This document shows, one piece after another, positions 24,401 through 36,400 of a stretch of DNA of 64,000 bases. The translations under genes were made by a program, and so were the position numbers. The stretch spans positions 97,001 to 161,000 of the forward strand of contig CAJNDS010002475.1 of assembly GCA_905221605.1 (NCBI GenBank). The letters are read 5' to 3'. The stretch is from Symbiodinium natans. Lineage: Eukaryota; Sar; Dinophyceae; Suessiales; Symbiodiniaceae. The notes under the pieces are model-generated. The model saw only the letters and a list, made by a program, of their open reading frames with translations, had not been told where the DNA came from and searched no databases. Position 1 is the stretch's first letter; each line of letters starts with the position of its first letter.

Positions 24401-27400
24401 AATCCCAGGCTCCCCACAGCCCTAAACGCGAACCCAAGCCTCCGAAAATGCTAGTCGCCCGCAGAATGCCAGAAAGGTTGCCATCGAGGAGGCTCACAAT
24501 CGTCCGGTCCTTGTCAACGAAGACGGGATTGCTATCGACGAGGCGCTTCCCAGTGAGGGTTGTCGAGTGTAATTTGGGCTCATGAAGACAAGCCCATACG
24601 TCCTAAACCCTGAAAGCTCCTCAAAATCCCTAAGCCCCTAAACCCGCTGCCACCCCCGAAAGCTTCATTTAGTCTCACGGTACTGTATGGTCTCACACGA
24701 ACCCTGTAAAACATAACTCGGAATGTGTGTAGAACTCCGCCCCAAACCCTAAACCCTAGACCCTAAACCCTAAAGCCACCGAAGTCTCAGAGGAAGACCG
24801 AGCCATGCTGAAGCGCATCGGTGACGAAGTCAAACGCCGCTGGTACGGGGCGGCCTTTCGGCCGAGTCTAAACCCTCAACCCTAAACCCTAAACCCTCAA
24901 CCCTAAACCCTAAACCCCGTCGGAGCTAAGGCTTTACGTGGGTCAGGGCTTCTCACGACGATGGTGTTCGAGGAAGGGCTTGAAGACGATCCTCAAGGGA
25001 TGGGGATGGGGTTAAGGGTTTAGGGTTTAGGGTTTAGGGTTTAGGGTTTGGGGTTTGGGGTTTGGGGTTTAGGGTCTATAGTGACTGCTACCCCGACTTC
25101 GAGGCACCCAAGGAATCAAAGCTAGCAAAACCCTTGCCTTGAACTCGCCCCCAAGCCTCTGAGGCGTCTGGGTTGGTGGAGGAGTCCTACGGCAAGAAGG
25201 GAGCAGGCAGCCTTGCATATGTAGGGTGATAGGGTTTAGGACCGCAGCTCCAGCAGGGCTTGGGGAGGGGGGGGGGGGGATGCAGGCTACCTGGCGCACA
25301 AGATCTGCCGACACATGCAGCAGAAGGCTGCTGGCAAGTCACAGCTGCGCTTCGTTGAGATGCTGGGCCTGCAGGATGTTTCCGATTGCTGGGATCAGTT
25401 GTCCCGAGACCCTTGAAACGCAGATTCCAAAGGCGAAGTCGCAACAGAGGCCGCGGATTTAGGCTTCTGCCTTTTTGCTCTCGGCAACCAGTTGTGAGCC
25501 CTGATAAGCAAGATGCAGCCCCATGACAGCACCGGAACGCCTCCGAAAGCAGGCAGACGTGCAAGAAGGCAATCCAAATGTTCCAAACCCCAAGCTAAAT
25601 TCCCTAAGCTGTCTCGGCTTCCAGGCACCCCCCCCCAGACCCCCCTGAACCCTAAACCCTAAACCCTAAACCCTAAACCCTAAACCCTAAACCCTAAACC
25701 CTAAACCCCCATTGAGAGACCGAGGATGTCCTGCCACGACACCACGCTGTGTGCGCTGGCCACTCACCTGGGCCTGGAGCTTCCCACGATCGGCTTCGGC
25801 GCCTTCTTGCTCTTCGAGCTCCACTCTTCCCAGGCAGAAGGGTTTAGGGATTAGGGTTTAGGGTTTAGGGTTTCGGGTTTCGGGTTTAGGGTTTAGGGTT
25901 TAGGTTTAGGGTTCAGGGTTCAGGGTTCAGGGTTTAGGGTTTAGGGTTTCGGGTTGCAACTCCAATTGTCAGAAGGGTCAGGGTGACAGCACCATTGAGA
26001 GGCATCGGAGAAGCAAGAAATCCTCTATATCCGTAGTCCCTCAAAAGTGACAGCACTCTTGAAAATACTCTGAGAAGCAAGAAGTACTCTTCTGGTGACC
26101 ATTCGTTATGCCTTCAAAAACGAAGTAGCAACATCAGAAACGTGTCCATAGGCAATGGTTGACACGAGATGAATCCCACCTTGGAAGAAAGCAAGCCTTG
26201 AGCCCAAAAGTACATGGAGAAGAGGTTAGTTAAGCAAAGCCCGCAGAAAGTCGCCATTCAACAAAAGCCTTGGACATCAGGCAGCGGAATGGCCCAACGG
26301 CTGCAAATGGGGCTCAAGCCAGCCGTTTCCCCCCTAAAGCCCATTAACCTCCCCTGTACGGAAAAAAATTGCATGCCCTCCAAAAGAAACCCCCCAAAAA
26401 TTGCCCGTGGCGAGGATGGGCACTTTGTGAAGGTCTATTTCAATTCGGACCCCGCCTCAGGGGCGGCTTCCTACTCCGGCTTGAGGCCGGACGTTGAGTG
26501 AGTTTCAAGTCCCGAGGGGCTCGCATCGGAAGCCTCACATAGGTCGAGAACCATGCTACAGATCGATTCCTTTGCACCCTGAGCACGCACCTTGAACCCT
26601 ACTTCGAGGATCTCTGGTGTGGTAAACAGAAGATATATATTGAACGCGGAGAGCATGGTTAGGACACCTGCTATGAGTAGAGTTAGCAAAGACGACTTGG
26701 CGAACTTACATTGCCGCACTAAGTCGATCCATAAAGCACTCAAAGAGCAGAATCGCATCGTAAAGATGCAGACGTCAGCAGGGCAGAGGTTGCTCGCACG
26801 CGAGTTTTTTCAGCGCAATCCACCGTTGATGTGCTCAGCGGTTCAGAGTTTGAACGTCACACGGGGTGTGTTGTTGCGTTGAAATTGGGGCTGGGCTTGG
26901 AGGCTTAAGATAGGGGTCGGAAGAATTACTAGTAGCATTCCCTTATGGTCCCTTTCTTCATATACGATAACAACCCCGAAAGCCCTGTTCTAATCATTCA
27001 GGCCCCCATCGTAGGGAATTTGAGGGTTTTCGGGTTCAGTAGTCAGAGTGAGTCAAATTCATGCACTGAAAATGCAGGCCGCTCCTGCTACCGCTCGGAG
27101 AGGACATCTATATCCCCCTTGGGAATTAGTTTTTAGATTTTTTATAAAAACAAAACCCAAGAGGATATTCAACAGATTTTGTTTATCAAGGTTCTAAGGG
27201 GAGTATAGACATGGCACCCTTGGGGGTTTGGGTGCTTGTCAGGTACTCTTTGCGTTGTGCTGCGGTTTAGGGGGAATAGGGTTTAGGGTTTAGGGTTTCG
27301 GGGGAATAGGGTTTGTCAGAGCTTGACCCCTTGACTTTCCCTGCGAAGCTCCTTGAAAATGTAGCTTTGTGGTCCCGATGTCCTTGACAGACTTGACAGA

Positions 27401-30400
27401 CCCAACCCTAAACCCAAAACCCTAACCCCTAACCCCTAAACCCTAAACCCCTCACAAAAAAGCCCGGAGTCCGCAAGCCTTAGACCAGGGCCAAAAGCCT
27501 CCAGAGTCAGGGGGGGGGCCAGTGGTTAAGGGCATGGATGGCTGGGATTCAGAGATGGAGCCTAAGATCTTTAGAGCCTCAGGCTCAAGGGGGGCTCAAG
27601 GAGGGTTGAGGAATGCCTGGCTCAGGGGTTGTTCAGCATCCTTCTGGCTTGTTTTGAGTGTGTGGTTTTGCAGGACAGGCTTGTCTCTGTCGGCCGCTGC
27701 CCGAAGGGCAGCATCCCGCTGAAGGATCTGTGTGGGCACGGTGGCTTGGCCTATCTTGGCCTAAACCTCCCGCCTTGCACCCTTGGGCCACTGAAAGCAT
27801 CCCAGCCACGGTCCAAAACACTTAGGACTTCGAGCAGATTCAAAAGCATAGGGATTAGGGTTTGGGGTTTAGGGTTTAGGGTGTAGGGTCTGGGGTTCAG
27901 GGTTTAGGGTTTAGATCTTAACGCCTCAGGGGACATCCCTCTGATCGAAGACACTTTCCAGTCTTTCTTGGAGCTCTGCGGCGTCGCATCGGCACAGCCG
28001 ACGCGGCAAGCGTTCAAGGAGCTGTTCAAGCAAGGCCCCCAAAGCTTACTTGCTACAAAATAAAACTATGTACTCACACTACATACTATATTATAGGATA
28101 TACTATACATATACATATACATATATATATATACATACATACAAATATTTATATTTATATATACTATGGATTGTGTTAACTTTATGGTTTTGCCCTCTAC
28201 TGTATATCATATACTATGTGCAGCAGCCTTGAGGGCTTGATAGGGTCGACAAGGTTCGGGGTTTCGGGCCTTTGGCGGGCTTTGATGTGTCCATGGAGGT
28301 TTGGCTTTGGATCTGGGTCCCGCAGGCTTTGGGCTTGAGAAGGGCCAAGGATTTGGGGTGATTCAGCTCAGGTGCATGGGTTCCGTGAGTTAAGACATCG
28401 GGTTTCCTAACGCTACCCTAAGCCGCAAACCCCTTAGTTTGAAAGCAGCATGCCTGGAAGACCACTACAAGTGGATCTCCCTCGAGCAGTGGCGCCAGCG
28501 CTACGCCGAGGCTCACATCACCCGAGAGCGTGCTTTGCGGTCAACCCTAACCCTGAAACTTGTAGGGTTTAGGGCTGAGGGCTTCAGGCTTAGTGCTTAG
28601 TGATCAGGGGTCAGGGGCTTAGGGCTTAGGGCTGAGGGCGCAGCACCATTACCGATAGTACTGGCAGAAACTCCCCTGCACCAAGGTTCCCAAACCGATG
28701 CCAAAGCCCGCTGACAACCTGGCACCCCTCTACATCCTCCTGAAAACCCAACATGTCCATACATTGAAGAACCCCAAGTAGTGGTTAAGTGCGACTTCCA
28801 AGTTAGACGCAGGCAAAGCTCGATGTCTCGGCCTTTGAAAGTCAAGATCGTCCGCACAGTCTAGCAGACCTTAACCCTGAACTTGGCCCTAAACCGTCTA
28901 CCCTCTTTGCCCAACCCACGTCCGAAAAGTACCCCCAAAAAGAACTCGGCAAGGGACAAGTTTTTCAATTTTTGCATCGCAGACCCCCTAAACCCAAAGC
29001 TCTGGCCCAAAGTACATGCAGGCCTTCGAGTTCTTCGACACCGACAGCGACGGCCAGCTGAGCAGGGAGGACTCTAGACTGTTTATTTGGCTTGGGGATG
29101 AGAATTTAGCTGGGTTGCCAGTTCTTGCCGACGACTTTTCTTTTAGTGCCAGTTGCAAGTGGTGAGTCAAGCTTAGAATCCGTACGTTAAGTGGTGATTC
29201 CACAACGTGCTGTTTCACCGACTACATGTACTAGGCCCTCATGAGCTTTTGTGGATTTACCCACAAACCCTCAAGCCTAAACCCTAAAAGATGGATTGAA
29301 TGAGCTCTTCCGGCTGACACTCGTATCTGGGAGCCAGGAGAGCCACCCAGGATGGAACAGTCATAGCTGCTTAGCTGTAGCACCCAGAGTAGGCTATAGC
29401 ACCCAGAGCAGGCCATGGTTCACTTTTGTAGGGTTTATGTTTCCTTAGAAGCCCCTTCAAATCAATAAGGGCACCCCTGTGGCTATTCCTAGGCTACTCT
29501 TGGGTAGTGGTTCTACTCTTGGGTAGTGGTTCACACTAAGAAATAGTGACAAGATCGGCAGCTTAGGGACAGCTCTGCTTCGCAAGGAAGTCCTCTGTGC
29601 CCTGGCAGAATGGGGCTACAGCGTGTCCAAGGCAGGGGGCTTCATCTGGGGAACCTCGGTGGGCTACCGGGGCCCGGTAGCCCTTCAGCTTACGCCCTTT
29701 CTTGAGCCCTAAACAAGAGACTACTGAACCAAACCTTTCTCTGTGGAGAGTAAGTTGACAGGGCTCTTAGGAACCAAAACAGGGCGGCGCAGGCTTTGAG
29801 GGGCCTTCGCAGGCGTCTGACAATCATCGGTTGAACACCCCGCCAACTACAGCAGTCCCTTTAAATGGCCAGAATCTCTTGATGCTGAGGGTTGCCCTGG
29901 AGGTTTAGGGTTTAGGGCTTAGGGTTTAGGGTTTCGGGTTTAGGGTTTAGGGTTCCCCAGGCGACGGTCGACACCCTCTTCCTACTGGTCGACTCAGACC
30001 CCGAGACCTCCAAGCTGGACCAGGAGGGCAGCTGGCCCCAGATGGAGCTCCATTTTTTAACCGTGGAGGGCTTAAGGATTAACGGGGTCAAAGGGTTTAG
30101 GGTTTAGGATTTAGGGTTTAAGGTTTAGGGAGGCTTCAGCTAAAAACCCAAAACTTTAGATTTTTGGGTGTGGGTTGAAGCTCATTGGGATTCGGCTGAC
30201 TTTGGGGGATCGCGTCTTTTGGGGGCTGGCGCTAGATTGGCGCACTATATTGTGCTTCCTTTTTTACCCTATCTGGTTTGGGTTCTTCGCGTTGTTCTTT
30301 GGAAATATGGAGCAACACTTAATGAATGAAGAAACCCACCTAAACCCCCAAATTCCTAAACCCCAAAACCCGAGACCCAAAACCCCGGACAGGAAAAGCA

Positions 30401-33400
30401 GCAAAAGTGGTCAAGCACCTATGAAAAAAGGACTCCAAGAGCTCAGGGTTCAGTCCCTAAAGCCCCTAACCCTAAACCTTAAGCCCTAAACCCTAAACCC
30501 TAAAGCCTAAACCTTCAAGAAACCCAGGCCTCTACCTCACAATGGCTGCCTTGGTTGGCATCCGTGGAGGGCTCCATGGGCAGGTCGAACGAGTTGGACT
30601 TGGACCTTGGGTTGGCTGAGGGTTTGGGGTTTAGGGTTTAGGGTATAGGGTTTAGGGTTTAGGGTTTAGGGTTTATCTTGGGTGGGGGGTGTGTAGCGGG
30701 CTTCAGCACGGCCGCTGTTCTTCACTCCAGATGCTTGAGCCCCTGTACCCTGAATCCCAGCCCTGCATGCGCAAGGCCAGAAAGAAGAAGTCGAGACAAA
30801 TGTAGGGTTCAGGGTTTGGGGTTTAGGGTGTAGGGTGTAGGGTTTAGGTTGGCTACTAATTGCTTAAGAACCCCCCCCCCCCCCCCCCCCCCCAACAATA
30901 AAGAAAACAATCCCTTAATGTTTCCCTTACGAGGAAGAATATGTTCCGTTGTTTGGGGGTTCTCTTAAGCAAATGAAATAGGAGTGGGGGCTTCGGCGAT
31001 TTAGGACTGAACATCCACAGCTGGGCGTCCCAAGTAAGAGCAAAGACAAGGCGTTCCTCCCCCCTCCCTTCCCCTGCAGGTGATGAGCCAGGTAGCCGAT
31101 TGAAGCACGACCAGCGGCGGCATCGGCGCAAATCAAGCCTCAATTGCTTTGGGCCTACTCTTAATCTTCGGAGGGTTAAGGCTTGGGGGGTTAAGGGTTT
31201 ATGGTTTAGAAGTTGGGGTTGTTGACGTCCGCTTCCCCCAGAGCCCTACCACAGGGGTCGGAATGACTACTAGTAGTATTCCCTCATGAAATGTACTAGA
31301 ACAACAACCTAAAGCCCATTCTAACAAAACCCCAAACCCTGAACCCCAAACCCCAAACCCTAAACCCGAAACCCTAAACCCGAAACCCTGACCCTAAACC
31401 CCAAACCCTAAACCCCAAACCCTAAACCCTAAACCCTAAACCCGAAACCCTGCCAGGGAACGAGCGCAAGAAGGCCCTCGAGGAGGCCGCAGAGGGGGCG
31501 GGTTTGGGGACCTCGGGATGCGTAGGAGGGGTCTAGGGTGTAAGGTTTATAGGGTTTAGGGTTTACGGGCATATAAGGTTTGGAGCTTTTTTAGGGTATA
31601 GGGCTTAGTTTGTTTCGGAGGGGTCTAGGGTATGTCGGGTTATCAGGCTTAGGGGGTTTCGGGTTTATAGGGGTTAGGGGTTTAGGGCTTTTAGGGGTTT
31701 TAGGGCTTTAGGGATTTTAGGGTTTTAGGGTTTGAGGGGTTCTTGCGTTTAGGGGTTGTAGGTTTTTAGGTTTCAGGGTTTAGGGCCTTCGCCCCAAAAC
31801 CTTCATGTCCTTCGCCTGCAGCGGAGGTTTAGAGGTTGTTGTCAGGCGCTTGGGGTGGATGTTGGGCTTGGGTTTTGCCTTCTACACACCCACCCGCCCA
31901 CCCACCCACCCAAACCCTAAACCCTAAACCCTAAACCCTAAACCCTAAACCCTAAACCCTAAACCCTAAACCCTAAACCCTAAACCCTAAACCCTAAACC
32001 TCTGTGGAAACTCCTTTTGGCTTCGGCTCTCAGAAGCTTAGCGGCCGTTACTTCGCAACTGGGCAAAGGCGATATCGACAAGACCTAAGCGTTTGAGGCT
32101 TAGGCTTGTTAGGCTCTCAGAGTTTAAAGGTGACGATTAGAAGCTTGAAGCCCTAAACCCCGAAGATGCGTAAACCCGAAACCCTACACCCTAAACCTTC
32201 GATTAGGCCCTAAACCCTAAACTCTAAACCTTCACCGCCCTGGGCAGGAGAGGAAGAAGCGGAAAGACGCCAAGGGCGAGGGCCGGGGCAAGTCCGGCGT
32301 GAGGATCTGCATCAGGCTGGGATGCGCAGGGCTTCGGAGCCCAACCTGGGTTTAGGGTTTAGGGTTTGGGGTTTAGGGTTTAGGGTTTAGGGTTTAGGAT
32401 GTAGGGTTAGTGTTTAGGGTTTAGGGCTTAGGGCTTATGGTTTAGGACTTAGGGTGGTACCCCGCCAAATGAGTGAGTGAGTGAGCATCGACCGAGGCAT
32501 GTGTCGGGCCGAAGACGCATGCCTGGCCTAACAAATTGGCGACACCTCCAGCGCGAAGGCTTAAAGTGTCAGCCACAACAACACAACGCAACGACAAACA
32601 GCAACAGCCAACAGCACACAACCACGACGCGATGACGAACGAAAAGGCCCAGTTGAGCGTGAGGGCGTGTTTGCTCCAAACAAAGCGACCACTAGGCAGA
32701 CCCGCCACCTGCACCCATCGAGCAGAGTACTGCCCGGCGGGCCGGCATAAGGGCAAGACAGCTTGCCATCCTCGCGATAACTTCGCTCAGCCAAGCTCTT
32801 CCCCCAGAGGTCACCCTTCAGGGTACTAAGCCAAGCAAACACCGTCACCTTCGCTCAGGGCAGTGCGCCAGTCGAGTGCCTATAACGGCGAACACGCTTC
32901 TCCACAGATCCCTCTGCAGATACTAAGTGCCCACCCCGACCTGTGCACACCCGGACCTACTCACATCACGGCCTCATCCACCTCCACCATTTCCAGCACA
33001 CCAGGGCCCTTCCAAGCTGGTCTCAAATCAGTGTGCCCTCCGAGTAGCGGGAAGAAACCCAACACTGTGGGCAACCTCCCCCGGAGGAGGGTTGGTACCC
33101 CGCCAAATTCTGCTGTGGCCGCTAGCCGTGGCATGGAAGGTGTTCAGGGAGCAGTGGGCTCCGCGATGAGCGAAGTGGGACGGCTTCCGGAACTCTTCAC
33201 ATTGAAGAACTTACTTCGCTAAAAAGAGTTGAACTTTAAGCTTCTGGGTTTCCGTATTTAGTAGGAATATTAAAGTTTGACCCTAAACCCTAAACCCCAA
33301 ACCCTTTTATTCCCTTGGTTTGTGGAGAAGTGGGAAATTGGACAACAAACTGTGTTTCCAACCGCTGGCCTCCGAGGACCTAAGGCGTTGAAGCTCTTGC

Positions 33401-36400
33401 AGGTTTAGAGTTTTAGGGTTTTTTTGGAGTTTTAGGTTCTTGGTTTTTTCGGTTTTAGGGTTTAGAAGTTTAGGGTTTCGAAGTTTAGGGTTTTCGGGTT
33501 TAGGGTTTCAGGGTTTTGAAGTTTAGGGTGTAGGGAGGCGACGAAGGGCCACGTCACTCGCCCCCGTAAGCCCCGTAGCCGTCATAATCGTACTCCCCCT
33601 AAACCCTAAACCCTAAACCCTAAACCCTAAACCCTAAACCCTGAACCCTAAACCCTAAACCCTCCGCGTGTTGATCGTAGCAGCCGTCGCCCGAAAGGAA
33701 CCTGTCCGAAGCGATGACGGCGGAGAAGCTCCGCGAGCTTTTCGAGCCGTCAGGGTGCCTAGAGCCGCTGTTTGCCTAACGTTCCCCGCAAAGAATCAAA
33801 GATAATAATCCCATATCCAGAGCCAAAGATGATCATCCCATATTGCCCTGAAAAAGGAAGAGTATCAAAAAAAAATTGAGGGTTCTGAAGCAAGTAGAGA
33901 AGGATTCCCGCGTTTAGAGGCACTAGGTTTTGGGTGTTGGAGCTCCGAGCTTCAGAATCCCAAGGCCCGAGGTCAGGGGGTGTCCTTCACCTTCTGAGGT
34001 TGGAACCATGGCCCTTAGCATGGCTCCGTACTCTTGTTTATAGGGACCCGAAGTATGGGCCCTTAGTATGTATAGTGTATATAAGCGTTGTATAACAAAG
34101 GACCCGAAGTAAGGGCCCGTATACTTGGAACCCAGAACACCTGAGGGCGTTTCCTTTCGGAACGGTGCGCCACAGCTGGGAGCTGCTGAGCAGAACCTTC
34201 GACGTACTTCCCTCCCAACAGCAAATCTGACTATGCAAAAGAACCCGATGGCCCAAAAGGACACAACCAAGACCTTTGAGTCCTACAGTCTCAAAACGTG
34301 CGCCAGCATGCACCAAAAACCTTCAATTGGAACTAAACCCTAAACCCTAAACCCTAAACCCTAAACCCTAAACCCAAAACGTGCCTTGAATGCACTTCAA
34401 GGCTGGGCACCATCGTCGCGGTCATCCTGAAGTGCGACGAGGCCACACCCAGCGCCCAGAAGCCCTGAAGTCCCCCCTCAGTACCCCCTCAGTAAGATGC
34501 CAGAGAGGGGTTTAGGGTTTAGGGTTTAGGGATTCTTTGGGAGGTGTTGGGTGCTGTTGCAGACTCTTTTGCTTGACACACCGGCCTTGCAATTGCTGAA
34601 AGAGACGGGGCGGGGCAATTGGAGCCCCCAACTTCGCAAACATAGGATTTTCCGTTGTTGGGGGTACCCTATTGGGGTCCCTTAAACTCGTAGCCCCCAC
34701 ATGTGGTGCTGCTACACTTCGGGCTCGCCATTCCGATCCTCTGATTTGTGCCGTGATGTCTTGATTGCGTTGGGGCCAGGGCTTTCGGTACAGCGTCTTA
34801 GCTTCCAGAGTCTAGGCGCTTGGAGGGTTGTGTGCATGGGCCTAGGCAAATGATCTCGGAAAGCCTGAGTGCCTACTTGCCCCTCATCCCTTATCTCTAA
34901 ACCCTAAACCCGAAACCCTAAACCCTAAACCCTGAACCCGAAACCTTGAACCCTACACTTCTGCCTCTGTGATCTGACGATCGGAGAAGGAGACTGGAAA
35001 GAATCGGGGCGTTGGCTTTGTGGTGATGTCCTCCATGGAAGAGGCTCTCCCCATGCCTTTTGGGTCATATGGGGTCATGGAGTCCTCTGCTGAGAAACGT
35101 TGAGGGTAGAGTCGGAGGACAAGGTTCAAAGGCTCAGGAGAACAACCGGGTGCTGTCATGTGTTGTCTGTACCTGCAGGTACTGGTGGGGTTATAGGCAG
35201 GCTCGTTCTGCAAGCCCCCCGCAAATTCGTTATTTTGAAGAATGGTCAGCCAAGGGCTTAAGTTTTCGCAATGCCTTCTCGTAGGCTCCAAAACATAAGC
35301 CCAAGCAAACAAAGGAAAAACACCAACACGTCCTACCGAGCTGAACCTTTGCCGCAGAGAATGATTTTCGGAGCGTCCCTGGTGTGCTCATATACCCTAA
35401 ACCCTAAACCCATGGCCCACACACACTGACCCTCCAAAGCTGCGACCAGTCCTGCATCCCCACGGGCCCCTCCTCCCACGTCCCTACGGTTTTTGGGTTT
35501 AGGATGTAGGGCTTAGGGTTTAGCGTTTAGGGTTTAGGCTTTAGGGTTTTAGTGTTAAGGGTTTAGGGTTTAGGGGGATGTAGGTTTGCGAAGGCCAACA
35601 AAGCCATCGAGGAACTAAATGGCAAAGAAGCTGAGGGAAAGGCGGGCTCTGGGCACAGGCTCTGGGCAATACGGGTATTTCACAGAATTAGGGGCCCAGA
35701 AGGTCATATTGAAATGCTCAGCTGGATTCAGGATTCAGGGTTCGGTGTTTGTTCGCGAAAGGGCAGGGCCTTGAGGCTGGGTCGAGCTTTGGGTTGAAGA
35801 TTCCGAGTTTAGTGAACCCCCCTAAGGTTCGGTGACCCAATGCTTGGTGGCAAGACCTGTGCTTCCTGGTGTGCCGAAATCCTGGGTCCTTAAGTGTAAG
35901 CTCGGGGCAGAGGCTAGACCCAGCCCATGCCGTGCCCCCCTGACCAACAATCGGTGCTCCGAACCCTGGCAGCCCCTCAACGTGGCCTTGTCGGAGAGAA
36001 GAAGAAGGGGAGAGCGCCACGACCTCAGACGTATTTAGGGGTTTAGGGTTTGGGGTTTAGGGTTTAGGGGTTAGGGGTTTAGGGTTTAGGGTTTAGGGTT
36101 CAGGGGGGGGTTTGAGCAGGGTCTCTAAGGTGGAACCCTGCGAAGCGAAAGAGTGGCTGCATGGATTTTACTGGGCTTTGGGTCGTGGGCTCTTGCAGTG
36201 TTGCGCGACACGCGCTTGCCAACAATGGGACTGAACTGCAAGGACAAATGTGAAGAATGCGGCAGCAAAACTCGACACAATTGAAAAAAGTCAGTAAAGC
36301 CAAATTGTCTTTACGTCTTTGCTTAGTCCCTTAGTCTGGGGACAGGTCTTGAGAGTCTCGAGAGTAAGAGATGCGGGGCCTGAGCTCCTGCGAAAGGACA

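Noticed and set aside
26214-26501. 95-codon open frame as its own small gene
   Set aside because: Only its end (about 26415-26460) looks conserved, and this fits as a phosphatase exon; the upstream part shows no coding signal.
33698-36030. RRM exons as a separate second RNA-binding protein gene
   Set aside because: The first exons (31457, 32248) supply the RRM3-RRM4 linker and join in phase to the exon at 18880, so one PABP explains both parts better.
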